Assembly: GCA_034092305.1 (NCBI GenBank)
Contig: JASJET010000222.1
Span: forward strand, 372,001 to 436,000
Reading direction: 5' to 3'
DNA: 64,000 nt
Origin: Diaprepes abbreviatus
Lineage: Eukaryota > Arthropoda > Insecta > Coleoptera > Curculionidae
Shown: in pieces, positions 1 through 11,199 of the stretch
Position numbering within the stretch: position 1 is the stretch's first letter
Layout: each line of letters starts with the position of its first letter
The notes under the pieces: model-generated
The model's database searches: none
Told to the model about the DNA's origin: nothing
What the model saw: only the letters and a program-made list of their open reading frames with translations
Program-made: the position numbers and the translations under genes

Positions 1-660
1 TTCTTATATTATTTGCAGCATCATCATGTTTTTATTTGTTGCAGAACAAATTAAATTTTCATAATAAGATTTTTTTAATTTCACAATATGATTGTGATAA
101 AATTTATTTAACGGATTCATAGATAGATCAAAAACTGCATGGACCGTATCTTACATCTCTAAAATTTTACGAATTATCCAAAAGGTGTTTGTTTTTCTTT
201 TAGGTTTTTAAGTTCAAGCTAGTTAGTAACTTAGTAAAGTCTCAGAATGTAAGAAATCTGAAAAATTAAACATATCTTTTTAGAAAATTGTCATCTTTAG
301 TCCATTCTCAATAAAATGAATAGTGCACCAAGAAAAATAAGTTTTAAAGACGAGGATATAATATTTAAAATTACAAATACTCGAATTGGAATGTCTTTAG
401 CTCACAATAATATATCAATGCGTTTCCCAATTTCTGAAAATGCAATGTATATAAAGAAGCTTTAAATTCTATACAATCAAATAAAATTAAAATTGTTTTT
501 TTTTGCAAAATAAAAAAGAATTTAAGATTTTTTCTTCTTTATATCCACAAGACCGAAGCGATTATAATATTGTTTTTTTTTGTTTATAACTATATAAAAT
601 ATTTCTACAGTTTTGTTCTAAAAGGATGTTATAAAAAGAAAAAACTTTTTAAAACATAAA
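1..660. other. Upstream AT-rich sequence, no gene seen
   Basis: I see no convincing open frame, RNA gene or repeat boundary here. The stretch is AT-rich with short homopolymer runs and precedes the candidate promoter of the SIX4-type gene. Confidence 0.4.
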
Positions 661-1078
661 TCTACAAAACTGTCCCCCATAGATATAAAAAGCCGCTAAA
701 AAGGCTATTAAAAAGCTCATTTTCTAGCACCTTCTCTGAAACCTGGACTCCCTTTTGTCAAAAGCTTCCAAATACACATTTAATTGGACGAACACAGTGT
801 GCGTAACTCTGACAACAAGCAGAAAATAACACCCCATTGGCTAGAGCTTTCTGACTCCTCCCATTTGGGTAAAGCGTCTGATTTTGTGCAATTCAATGCA
901 TAAAGCGAGGCAAAGCTCCAAAGTCAGTGTGGTAAAGATTGTGAAAACGTACCTGAAATTTAAGTCATATTTAGTATAGTATATTATGTTTACTCGACAA
1001 TATTAACAGAATTTAATTTTAAAGGTGTAAAAAAGTTGGAATAAAAATAATTGTAGATTTTGCGTGTAGCAGAAAAAA
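661..1078 (+). promoter_or_regulatory. Candidate promoter and 5' UTR of the SIX4-type gene
   Basis: A TATAAAA box lies at 684-690. A separate arthropod-type initiator TCAGT lies at about 922-926, in a stretch that is less AT-rich than its surroundings. Either could set the transcription start for the ATG at 1079; the second would give a 5' UTR of about 155 nt. Which one is used cannot be told from sequence, and both motifs are short enough to occur by chance. Confidence 0.35.
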
Positions 1079-1492
1079 ATGGAATCTGATGCGTCGTCTA
1101 GTACTTCCAATGATTCTCATATCGACAGTTTTTCTCAATCGAACATGAACTACTATACCGACAATTTATTTTTTTCAACGAACGGAAAGCTCGAAAGCTA
1201 TTTTACTGTTGACAAAATCAGAAAAAATTGTGATTCTAAAAAATTTCAGTATTGTTCCTTAAATAACAATAATATAACTAACACTGGCAAAATCACAATG
1301 AACACTAGTGTATCAAAAAGTGCGGACGAGAAGCGTGTGACGATTTACAGTGAAAACTTTAAGAAAAATTTGGACGACAGTGGGAAAAATATGGATTTTT
1401 ATAGTGGAGTGACTAGAGGAAATAGTGCAGAAAACGTTGTTTTAAAAGTGGACGCTTTTGGGAAAAAAACTGTGAGCTTTTCACCAGATCAG
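1079..1492 (+). CDS. Six4: SIX4/5-class homeobox protein, coding exon 1
   Basis: First coding exon, 138 codons, of a sine oculis-family transcription factor; the gene runs from here past 17911. The exon encodes a Ser/Asn-rich, probably disordered N-terminus and ends in VSFSPDQ. In SIX4/5 proteins that motif comes directly before the V-CEALQQ start of the SIX domain. The open frame continues to 1513, but the CAG|GTATAT donor after 1492 ends the exon in phase 0. Exon 2 at 11664 then resumes with VQCMCEALQQ. The ATG at 1079 is the only Met at the head of the frame. SIX proteins are nuclear DNA-binding factors that pair with Eyes absent; the SIX4 class acts in mesoderm and muscle in Drosophila (known for the family). 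Confidence 0.85.
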
Positions 1493-2035
1493 GTATATTT
1501 TCTTTATAAATAAATATTTAAAAAATTGAAATACTAGGTGCAAGTCGAGTGAATTACAGGTATGAAAAATAAACTGTTATAATTTTCATATCTGTAATTA
1601 AAGTGACTTGCGAAAAATAAACTTAATGTTTTACAGAGCCTGAAAAAAATTTACGAAATTAACTCTTTTTAGCATTTTTCAAATTAATTGCTCAGTAATG
1701 CAGAACATTTCATTTTTATTTATCATTATAAACTCTATTTAGCAAGACATGAGTATATATAGACACAAATACATTTTTTTATCATACAATACAACCATAA
1801 TTTTGAACCTGAACTAATTGCAATTTTGGCATTAAAAAACTCATTTATGATATTTAAATACGAATAAAAAAATATATGACAAGTATTTTTAGGAATTTTA
1901 TTTTGAAATATAATATTTCGTAGGTATTATATGTACTACACGAGGCGGTTCTGAGAAATGTAAATTGTTATAACATTATATGTCTACAAAAGCCCTTGGA
2001 GATAGCTAGTTAATTTCTACATTTTCAGCATGAAT
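1493..2035. other. SIX4 intron 1, start, no feature seen
   Basis: AT-rich intron sequence after the exon 1 splice donor. No coding remnant or repeat is recognised before the dispersed repeat that begins at about 2040. Confidence 0.4.
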
Positions 2036-2039
2036 TACA

Positions 2040-3460
2040 AAAAGAAATTTTAGTAAAGTTTCTACAAAAAAAATTGAACCGACTCTATGCGTTATAAAGC
2101 GAAAAATTAACAATATAAATTTTTTATATGAAAATAAATTTTTGAAGTCGGTGCCAAAATAATTACTTCCTTACTGTAGTTTGTCTATATCATGTATTAC
2201 TAGTTGTTTGTTTCATTTAGAAATAATTTGGCACCGACTTCAAAAATTTCATTTTTTTTTGCGTTTCAGGGCATTTTTAGAAGTCTAGAAGTATAATTTT
2301 CTGTATAGAAATTTTATTTTTCGATTTTTAGTTTTGAATTCGTTATGATATTCATAAATTAAATACTAAGGAAGACTAGTGTACCTCGCAATGATTTCAA
2401 GGTCGTAAAAAAAAATCCATTTTATTCAAAATTGTACCACCGTAAAATGAACAACTAAAAATTTTTTCATTCTGAAATTCTCTGAAAATTCTCTAAATAC
2501 CCGTTCTGAAAAAAATTGTGTAAAACGTATATTTAGTCTGCCATAGTAAATTCGCTATTTTGAATTTTATATTAATTTTGGATTAGTAATATAGGCCCCC
2601 AAAACCTCCCAATACCGATATTTAAAAATCTTGAGACTTAAATCTTTTAATGCGATATATTTGATCCTGCATATTGAGTTTGTACACGCCCCAAGAACCC
2701 TTTAATATCAATCTTGGACAAAATCGGAAAAATGTAAAATTTTTAATCTTCCATATTGTATCTGCCATATTAAGTAGTAAAAAATTAACTTTAGATTCCT
2801 AACCTACGACTCCAAAAACCCCTTAATCCAAATTTTAAAAAAATATATAAAATAACGTAAATTTTTCAACCCACCATATTGGATCCGCCATATTGAATTT
2901 CAGAAAAACTATTTTGACCCCTTAATCCAACCTTATTCTACAACTTCGAAAACCCCCTAGTACCAATTTTGAATAAACTCCGGACATGTAAAATTTTTAG
3001 TACGCCATATTGGATTCGCCATATTGATCTTTGAAAAATAATTTTAAATTTGTAATTTATACCCTCAAGAACCCCCCTATCAATTTTGGAGAAAATCGAG
3101 AGAGGTAAAATTTTTATGTAGCCATATTGAGTTTTTAAAAAATAATTTTAAATTCGTAACACGACACGACAAAATCGAGAGATCAAAAATGTTTAATCCG
3201 CCATATTGGATCCACCATATTAAATTTATTAAAAATAATTTCAGATTCGTTGTATGACCCCGAAAACTACCCCATAGCGATTTTGGAAAAAATCAGATAG
3301 AATATTTTTTGTCCGTCATATCGAATTATTTTAATTTTAAATTTGCTATATGCGACCCCGAAAACTTCCCCAAACCAGTTTTGGAGAAAATCGAACGTAT
3401 TGTACGCCATATTATCAGAACCACCTTGGATTTTACTGTATCAAATTCGTCTAAAATGAT
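2040..3460 (+). repeat. Dispersed repeat, copy A, with CCATATTG-rich tandem array
   Basis: The left part (about 2040-2480) contains oppositely oriented motifs, GAAGTCGGTGCC near 2145 and GGCACCGACTTC near 2230, so it can fold back. The right part (about 2505-3460) is a diverged tandem array of 77-131-bp units. Each unit carries GCCATATTG, often doubled around GGATCC, then AAAAATAATTTTA, a CGACCCC-AAAACCCC stretch and ATTTTGGA-AAAATCG. About nine units can be counted, at roughly 2525, 2648, 2750, 2872, 3003, 3120, 3197, 3310 and 3405. Related copies lie at 8965-10030 and 15757-15910. The apparent frame at 3309-3587 is part of this repeat and is not treated as a gene. Confidence 0.75.
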
Positions 3461-3683
3461 ATGGGACCACCGCAGCAACTTTCCGAACATAACGTTAAAA
3501 TTTCCAATCCAATCGGTGCCGCCGTTTAGAATTGAGAAACTCCTTCTTCAGAAGTCGGAAATCTGCAAAAGGTATCAAACAAGATAATAAATGTTTGTTT
3601 GAAGGTTGTAGACAATGTAGAAGATTAACTAAAATGTGGTTGTCAGACTTGCATTGTCTTTATTTTTATTTATTTTTACGACG

Positions 3684-3716
3684 TTTCGATTAGGTTGTAT
3701 CTCTAATCGTTATCAA
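3684..3716 (-). ncRNA. Hammerhead-like stem-loop in the Penelope 3' end
   Basis: On the minus strand the order is TTGATAA, a perfect 7-bp stem (CGATTAG/CTAATCG) around a 9-nt loop, then AAAC. The shape matches the hammerhead core (CUGAUGA, stem II, GAAA), which Penelope-like elements are known to carry. The first box differs at two positions, including the catalytic G, so activity is unlikely. The same variant recurs in the copies at 62.06 and 62.35 kb. Confidence 0.4.
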
Positions 3717-3983
3717 GTATAAACTGAACGTTTTGTCTTAAGACTACGAGCTTATACAGGGACTGTGTCCACTGAAGCGCAAAGTTTCGCTTCACTGTAC
3801 ACACCTCAATGATTTGATCTTACAAAGTAGTGGTTGCTAAAGATTAGGTATCTCAACACTCGATTTACTGAAGATTCCATTATTATTTTTTATGTAAGCG
3901 GCTTCTATAAATTTTCTTTTTTTCATGTTGGGTTCCATATATATTGCCGCAGCCTCAGACCATTTTATATGGTATTGTTTATC

Positions 3984-5243
3984 CTAGGCGTGTTCTGCAA
4001 TACCTGATCTCGACGTTTCCCCTTTTTGTGTATGAGTTTTATGTTCCTTAATTCTAACTTCTAGTGGTTGTTTGCTTTCTCCAACATACATTTCACCACA
4101 CTCACATGGAACTTTGTAAACACATGCTTTCTTATCGGTAGTTTTTGGTTTTGTTTTTGTTAATTGAGCTCTAAGTATATTTCCGGATTTAAAGGCTGTT
4201 TTTATATTATAACTACTGACAATTTGTCTTATTTTCTCCGAAGTTCCCTTAATGTACGGAGTTGTGAAGAAGGAATGTGTTTCTTGCTGTCCAGTGTTCG
4301 TTGTTCTAAAGTTATTTATAACATCGTCAATTAGTTTCAAAGGATAACCATTCTGTTGTATATCGGATTTAATATTTGCTACCTCTTTTTCCAATGAATC
4401 GGCATTATTGCATATAGACATAGCGCGATTATAGAGGTTACGTATAATTCCCCGTTTTGTTACAATAGAATGATTGGAACTATGATTAAGATATTGTCCA
4501 GTATGTGTTGGCTTTCTGTATGCTGAAATTTTAATAGTTTCGTTTGAGCCATTCACCATGACATCTAGGAAATGCAATTGAACATTTACCTCTTTTTCCA
4601 AGGTAAACTTAATTGTAGGTCGAATGTTATTTAAATGTTTCAAGAAATCATTAAGTTCTTGATCATTGCCCTTCCATACTTGAAAATAAGCACTGCGCAG
4701 GCAACACTCCAAAAGATCCATCACCCCGTCCAGTGGTAACGTGGTTCGATCTGATAAAGTAGTAACATTTAAAAGTCTAGTTTTGATTATGTCTAGTGAT
4801 TCCCCTAATGGTACATTAGTATCCAGACTTTCCACGTCAAAGCTTATTAGTCTGTCGTCTGGCTCTAGATTGATGCTACTAATAATGTTCACGAAATGTG
4901 TGGAATTTTTAACATACGTGTTCGTCTTACCTTCTAAAAGTTGTATGATTTTTAAAAGAAACTTCGCCAGTGCATTTGTTGGAGATCCTCTGGAGCTGGT
5001 TATTGGCCTCAATAGTATGTTCGTTTTATGAATTTTTGGTAGTCCGTAAAGATGTGGTGGCTTACTGTAGTGTGGTGTGAGCGCCGATCGTAGGTTGTCA
5101 GGTATATGGTCTTGGTATTTCCTTAGTTTTCTGTAGATTTTTGACTCTATAGATTTAGTGGGGTCACGAGGTAATTGTCTATATTTTCCTTTTTCCAGGA
5201 TATCTTCGATTTTTTGGTCGTACGTTACGATGTCCATTATCAC
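3984..5243 (-). pseudogene. Penelope reverse transcriptase plus GIY-YIG endonuclease, catalytic part deleted
   Basis: A 419-codon frame. Residues about 60-75 (PPHLYGLPKIHK) and about 78-90 (RPITSSRGSPT) are typical Penelope RT finger motifs, and LISFDVESLDTNVP is RT motif A with its aspartate. The frame then jumps from a CCLRSAYFQ motif straight to LNNIRPTIKFTLEKE near 4675. The segment that should carry the YVDD box (motif C) is missing, so this copy cannot reverse transcribe. The C-terminus (CECGEMYVGES, then PLEVRIKEHK) is the GIY-YIG nuclease with its arginine. The deletion keeps the frame open. Upstream coding sequence lies in other frames (5240-5835). Confidence 0.85.
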
Positions 5244-5835
5244 CGTTGCATTTCCCTTGCCCGCTGGTAAAATCTTATGGATTCATCCTTACGAAGTTCT
5301 TTTAAGGCTGATGCTTCTAGCTTGTTGAGATTTTGAACTGGATTTTTCTTGTCTTCCAAAGTTGATTTTATATTCCACCTAAACTCATCGGAATGGTTTT
5401 CGTCGACTTGTATAGATTCTACAGAGCTTATGATGTCTAGAACAGGCATGCTTTTTGGTGTTACTGCGAAATTAAGCCCCTTGCTTAGTAGTTGTTCTTC
5501 TGCTGTTGAAAGTATTCTTAACGATAAGTTTACGATGGTTTTTCTGAAGGAGTTTCAGGTAGAGTCGGTTGTTGATGTGATTTTAGTTTTTCTAGTTGAT
5601 TTCGGTGTTTCCTCGCCATATTTTCTTTCAACTTGTTGCCTATGTTATCTATTTTATGGAAAATTGGCTCATAATCATCTGACAAAGTTTCGGCTTTGAT
5701 TTCTTCGTAGTGTTGTGTGGCTTCATCCAGAAGAAGGGCTTTTCGCCATCGATGATAATTTATTTGTGTTCTTAGTAGTGCTTTACTAGCTCCGTATTCT
5801 GCACAATGCGGTGCGTTCGATCTCCAAGTGTCCAA
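5240..5835 (-). pseudogene. Penelope N-terminal coding region, frameshifted
   Basis: Minus-strand frames at 5530-5835 and about 5240-5525 continue each other across a frame change near 5530. They encode a basic, helix-rich region with HCAEYGASKALLRTQ near its start and LLSKGLNFAVTPK further in, both typical of Penelope ORFs. A second frame change near 5260 separates this part from the RT frame, at the point where the family has a PADKG motif; here the motif reads PAGKG in the downstream frame. Two frame breaks plus the RT deletion make this copy dead. Confidence 0.7.
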
Positions 5836-5850
5836 TTTGTTCTTATTTCA

Positions 5851-6567
5851 ATATAAACATCCGAAAAATGTTTAGGTAGGATCGCTACGCAATTCACTGG
5901 TCGGATGTGATGCTTTCTGTACATAGACGTATATCATAAAAAATGTTCGATTTTTCGCAAGTATTTCGTTAATTAATATGTAATTGTTTATGCAATAGAA
6001 AATTGTGATCCAGAAAGTCATATGTATCACAGGGTAGGACCTACCCGCTCGTGAATTTTATATGCTGCATCTGCGGGCATATGTGAACAAATGTCGGTTC
6101 TACCGATAAACGGGTAAGATAATCTTTCATTTGCTATGACCCAAAATGATTCTGACAATGGTCTTTCAGGAAAAATTACGAGTTAAAAGTCGCGAAAAAT
6201 TTTCGACGGTTCTTAAGAAATTTGATGCAGATTTCGAAAATACTATCATTTAAATAAAAAAATTTGAGGATTTTCAGAAAAATCAAATTTTTTTGATAAG
6301 TGTATTTGATTCCTGAAATCTGCGACATAAAAAAATGTATTTACAAAATTTGCTCTTATTTTATTATGCAGTACGTTTGACTTCAAATCGAATTAAAAGT
6401 AAAGCGGCTTTAAAACAAACCCTGTTCGTTTATTTCAGCGACTTGAATCTGTGTTCAAAATTAATTTCAAGCTAATTTTAAATCTGCTATTTCCCATGCT
6501 TGTCTACCTAACCTCAATAAATACTACTATTGGAATATTTTGAAGAATTTGTATCACATACTGCAAA
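5851..6567. other. SIX4 intron 1 sequence, no feature seen
   Basis: AT-rich sequence between the Penelope-like copy and the Tc1/mariner-type transposon. I see no coding remnant and no structured repeat. Confidence 0.4.
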
Positions 6568-6860
6568 TACAGGGTATTTCCCAATAAGTGTGAAAAAATT
6601 TAAAAAGTTATTCCTGAACTAATTTTAAGCATAAAAGTTCATATAAACATATGTCCGATAGCGTTAAAATTTAGTATTATTTTTAGTTTTTTAAATTTAT
6701 ATCATTTCTTTTTAAAGATAATTAAGTCAAATTTGGAACAAAAATAATATAGAGTGGATCTGTAAAATTTTACCCTCTCGAACTTTTTTTCGTGCGTCAC
6801 TTACTCGATTTGATTATTCATTTAGCTTTTCCATCTTATTGTGAAACTTTTTTGATTCTG
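6568..6860 (+). repeat. Left terminal inverted repeat
   Basis: This arm pairs with the reverse complement of about 8190-8620 over nearly its whole length, with scattered mismatches. The inner end is marked by a TTGTGAAACTTTTT block, mirrored by AAAAAGTTTCACAA near 8195. Confidence 0.8.
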
Positions 6861-7105
6861 AAATTTTTTTCTACAAATCAATAGTTTTTCCACAAAAAAA
6901 TTAAATATGTTCAGATGCATCTCCAATTAAGTTCTGTAGGGGTGGTTTATTAAGTGACGAAAAGATATAGATGGCTGTTATCAAATAAGTTCACGCCTAA
7001 TTTGTCATATTGTTTTTTTTTATTGTAATGTATTATAATTTCTGTGGATAAGTGTGATTGACTTTATGTACTCTTAATGTAAAGTAAATAAAAAAAATAG
7101 TAAAA

Positions 7106-8050
7106 ATGGCAGAGTTTACAAATGTTGAAATGTAGGATATGCATTTTGTTTATGGCTGTACTAATGGAAATGCATTAGACGCTTAACGGATTTATGCTGA
7201 ATTATATCTACAACGTAGGTTACCCCATCATAACACATTTACGGGGTTTACGAGAAAATGGTACATTTCTAAAACGAACTTCTGATTGTGGACGTCATCG
7301 AGAGATACGAAGCCATAATAGAATATTCTAAAATACGTACGAGAAAAATTGCCAATATATTAACTGTAAGCAATTCCACTGTATTCCGAATTTTAAAAGA
7401 ACGCCAATTGTATCTCTATCGTATCCAGCGAGTGCAGACGTTTTTACCTCAAGACTTTTGGCGCGTATAGTTTTTTGCCAGTGGGCACTTCAAATGATGG
7501 TCCAATTTCCCCTTTTTTTGTGTCTCGTATGTTGTTTACTGATGAGGCAAACTTTTCAAGGGAATCCATAAAAAATGTTCACAATAATCACATTTGGACT
7601 AAAAAACTCCAAAAGCATTCCTTGACGCCAATTATCAACATTAAGATTAAATGGTGACCAAGACTGTCACTTTCTCGACACCTACCATTCTTGAAGAGGT
7701 TCCTCTTCAAGTTAGACAAGAATTATGGTTTATGCATGATGGCGCTCCAGCACATTTCAGTATCAATGTACGCCGTCACTTAGAGGCAGTGTATCCAAAG
7801 CGTTGGATAGGTCGAGTAGACACAACACTGGCCTGTCCGATCTCCGGATCTATATCCTTAGGATATTTGCATCTGAGATTTCCTTAAATCTTTGGTTTAT
7901 GCATCACTTGTTGAAGATTTGAGAAACCGCATTATTACATCTTGCGAAAGGATAAGAATTACTCCACGATTATTTCAACGAATAAGCTCTTCAATGAGAT
8001 GAAGATCGGATTCTTGCATTATGGCTGAGGGCGGCCATTTTCAACATTTG
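7106..8050 (+). pseudogene. Tc1/mariner-type transposase, multiply broken
   Basis: Readable pieces in different frames follow the order of an IS630/Tc1/mariner transposase. A start MAEFTNVEM is followed by a helix-turn-helix-like stretch (RKIANILTVSNSTVFRIL, about 7340-7400). Next come LFTDEANFSRES (first catalytic Asp region, about 7530) and LWFMHDGAPAHFS (second catalytic Asp, about 7720), then a WIGR motif near 7805. Stop codons and frame shifts interrupt it, including a stop ten codons from the start. The region between the first and second Asp appears shortened. This is an inactive copy. Confidence 0.8.
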
Positions 8051-8189
8051 TTGTAATTTTTGTTATCAATATTTTCTTACTATTGCTCAAATTCCGATAT
8101 TATTATGTTGTATTTTTTTCTTAGACCCTGTTGGTTAAAACAAATATGAATGAAAATTGATTAAAATACTTTTAGACGAGAACTTAAGA

Positions 8190-8620
8190 TACAAAAAGTT
8201 TCACAATAAGATGGGAAAACCAACAAATCGAGTTAGTGACGCCCCAAAAAAAGTTCGAGAGAGAAAAATTTTACCACTACGGAAAAAAGTACCACTCTGT
8301 ATATTATATCACATAATAATAATTTTTTTATAAGAACTGTAAAAAGTGTTATGTGTTCCAAATTTGACAATTATCTCTAAAAAATGATATAAATTTAAAA
8401 AACTAATAATAATAATAAATTTAGATACAAATAAATCTTTTACTTGTTCCTGTATATAAAATACAAATTTTTTTACCTCATATGAAGTGTGGAACATGTC
8501 ACATAATAACTTTTAACACCTAAGGATTATCAGACATATGTTTATATGAGCTTTTATGCTTAAAATTATCTCAAGAATAACTCTTTAAAATTTCTCGCAC
8601 TTATCTGGAAATACCCTGTA
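8190..8620 (-). repeat. Right terminal inverted repeat
   Basis: Reverse complement of the left arm at 6568-6860. It is longer because of an inserted AT-rich block around 8300-8340 and extra sequence near 8450-8500. Confidence 0.8.
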
Positions 8621-8960
8621 TATTGAGTATAAAGTAATAACAGCTTCCGTAATTTCATAATAAACAAAAATAAGGACACATTTTGTTCTGAACCCAAACC
8701 CAAAACCTACGAAATGTCAAAATCATATGGGCGACGATGACAGATCTGGCGTTCGCATTTAAAATTCTGCTTGAATCGTTTATACCGCATTTTGAAGTTA
8801 CTTTAGTAAAGTCAACTCCATTTTATTTTAAACTTAACTAGAGTTATTAAAGTCTCTCAAGCGCGTTCATTTTATTTTTTTCAAGTGGCTCAAACCGGCT
8901 TCAAGTCATCTATATAAACGTACTAATAACTGATTGATGCTACAAAACTTTGACATAAAT
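8621..8960. other. SIX4 intron 1 sequence, no feature seen
   Basis: AT-rich spacer between the transposon and repeat copy B. No frame or repeat is recognised. Confidence 0.4.
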
Positions 8961-8964
8961 AAAA

Positions 8965-10030
8965 TTTAATAAAAAAAAATTGAATCGACTTCTAAAAGTG
9001 TGCTAAGAAGTAGAAAATAACTATAAATTTTTATATGAAATTGAAATTTTTGAAATTGGCCCCAAACTAATGCCTGACAAAATGTGATTCGCATAAACAG
9101 ATTAAAAATACTTTATTTGTAATCACTTTCTTACCATAATTTGTATATACTAGTAGTTATTTATATCATTTTGAAATAATTTGGCGCCGACTTCAAAAAT
9201 TTCAATTTCATATAAAAATTTAGAGTTATTTTTTACTTTTTAGCGCACTTTTAGAAGTCCGTTCAATTTTTTTAATAAAAGTTTTATTGTTCGATTATTA
9301 CTTTTAAATTCATTATGATATCCATAAATTATTTGAACTAAGTACTAATCGAGATTAGTGTACTTCGCAATGACTCCACCACGGTGGCGAAATAGTACCC
9401 ATTTTATCCAAAGTTGTAAATCACCCTAAAATAAACCACTAAAAATTCTTTGATTCTTAGAGTTTTCCAAATACCAGTGAAATTATATCTAACAAATATT
9501 TAGTTTGTCATAGTGATTCGACTATCTTAACTTTCAAATTAATTTAAGATTGGTAATATAGGCCCCAGAATCGTCCAATATCGATATTTAAAGAATTTAG
9601 GACCTAAATTTCTTAGCCTCATATATTTTACACTGCATATTGAGTTTGTATACGCCCCAAGAACCTCGCAATATTAATTTTAGACAAAATCGGAAAATGT
9701 AAAATTTTCAGTCCCTCATATTGTATCTCACCAACCTAATAGTTGTAAAAAATAAACTTCATATTCGTAATACACGACTCCGAAAATAATCTAATAATAC
9801 ATCTGAATAAATTTCTAGTCATATGTATCTGAATATCAGATTTTCTTAAAATAATTTTATATTCGCTATTTACATCCTCAAAAACGATTCAGTCCCACAT
9901 TTTAACAAAATCGAAAAATGTAAAATTTTTAGTGCGCCATATTGAATCCTGAAAATAGTATTAAATTTATAATTTATAATTTTGGAGAAAATGGCAACAT
10001 GTATAATTTTTAGGACGCCAAAAATTTTAT
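8965..10030 (+). repeat. Dispersed repeat, copy B, with shorter CCATATTG array
   Basis: Same orientation and order as the repeat at 2040-3460. A fold-back head (about 8965-9260) carries GGCGCCGACTTC, followed by a middle block (AAATTCATTATGATATCCATAAATTA) and then about five degenerate array units between about 9500 and 10030. The array has lost more of its units and is more diverged than copy A. Confidence 0.7.
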
Positions 10031-10039
10031 TCTTAAAAA

Positions 10040-11170
10040 TTGTTATTTCATAATGGATTTGAACACTATAGATTTACAAGGGGTAGTTAATTGACTTCAT
10101 TCCCAAACAACTGCAGCTAAACAATATAGTGGTGGAAGTCTTCTTTGACTTGTCCAAGGCTTTTAACACACTAAATGTTACCTTTCCGGCGTCCGAGAAA
10201 AATCATTAGATTGTAGATTATGAGTAGGTACTATGTAGATTTTTCACTGTCTTTTATTGTTCGGAGCGATAGATAAGTGCTCTATTTCTTCAGGCGGCAT
10301 GGAGACTCCTTTCAGAAATTTAAGTATTTTGCAGAACATCAGCATATATTCGCAAGGCAAAAGTGTTTAATGATAGTGAAAATAGAGAATACTTTGTTTT
10401 CTGAGTACAATTTAAACACCGGAACTTCTTGAGGATCAGTTCTTGCTCCTGCTGTGAATGACCTATTGTTACCTGACATCACAATTGAATTGCTGGCGAT
10501 ACAGTTGCAGTATCAGTGAGAAACGAACCAGAAATACAGAAGAAACTCAAAGATCTCTGAGTACCGATGAGAAAATGGTGAAAAAACTGAGAACAATTGC
10601 CTTTTGAAGGCATTTTCCAAAACTATGTTGGAGGGGTAAAAGGGGGTTGTTGGGCCTATTTCTGGACTCCAGTCTTCCATCGGAATCTTAACGAGACTGC
10701 GTGACACTAAACAAAGTCTACTAACGCAGCCGCTTCCTAGTCGTATGTCATCGTAATATATACTGGTCTCTTGCTTGTCCACACTTCAACTGTAATGTAA
10801 TACCTGGACACCAAAAAAACAACACAAACACAATTCTTATAGTTCAAAAAGAACAATCAAACTGATGTTTGTGCAAGGAAGACTGAAATCCCTAAAAGAC
10901 GTATTCAGAGATAAGTCTTTTAATCTTATCACCTGTAGTGCTCGTTTTATTCAGATCACAGACATTCATAACAGGACACTGAGATAAACTTGTCGTTCAT
11001 ACCTACACACTGTACGGAAAGTAACCACATTACGTCAGCACCAGAATCAGGTGGGGATAGATACAAAAAAACGCCACTTATACTCAGTTCAAGCAACGCC
11101 TGAAACTTCTACTTTTCTACTCATGTCAAAAGCATTGTACATTTTTAGGGAATATATTGAATCTTGACAG
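10040..11170 (+). pseudogene. CR1/Jockey-like LINE reverse transcriptase relic
   Basis: Broken frames keep LINE RT landmarks in order. VEVFFDLSKAFNTL near 10130 corresponds to the D-SKAFDT motif A. GSVLAPAVNDLL near 10435 corresponds to the QGSVLGPLLF-NDL motif. A C-terminal stretch near 10850 (VQKE then LKSLKDVF) resembles the LQKRAIR-ELF region after the RT. The last part, near 11090, resembles the FK-RLK-LL tail. Many stops and indels are present. The clade is inferred from motif wording only. Confidence 0.6.
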
Positions 11171-11199
11171 GAACCATTGTACCATTTGTTTTCATTACT

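Larger units (their letters stand above)
3590..5850 (-). mobile_element. Penelope-like retroelement, internally deleted copy
   Basis: A minus-strand Penelope-like element. Coding order on the minus strand is an N-terminal region (5835 to about 5450), RT fingers/palm (5243 to about 4675), a connecting region, and a GIY-YIG nuclease (about 4140-3984). The 3' non-coding end (about 3590-3980) is shared with the pieces at 62.0-64.0 kb. It contains a stem-loop flanked by TTGATAA and GAAA at 3684-3716 (listed separately). The ends are set by homology to the other copies, so the 5' limit is approximate. Confidence 0.85.
6568..8620 (+). mobile_element. Tc1/mariner-superfamily transposon with long terminal inverted repeats
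   Basis: The outer ends are TACAGGGTATTTCC at 6568 and its complement ending at 8620. The terminal TA pairs are consistent with TA target-site insertion. The inverted repeats are long: the left arm is about 6568-6860 and the right arm about 8190-8620, with shared blocks such as TAAGCATAAAAG and CATATAAACATATGTC. The right arm carries about 130 bp of extra sequence. A decayed transposase lies between them. The element sits in SIX4 intron 1. Confidence 0.85.

Noticed and set aside
1079..1513. The 144-codon frame as a complete small protein
   Set aside because: The last six codons lie beyond a splice donor at 1493, and the sequence up to 1492 joins in phase to the SIX domain at 11664.
3309..3587. 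92-codon plus-strand frame
   Set aside because: It runs through the end of the CCATATTG array and shows no recognisable protein features.
4741..5031. Plus-strand frame inside the Penelope-like copy
   Set aside because: It is the antisense shadow of the reverse transcriptase frame.
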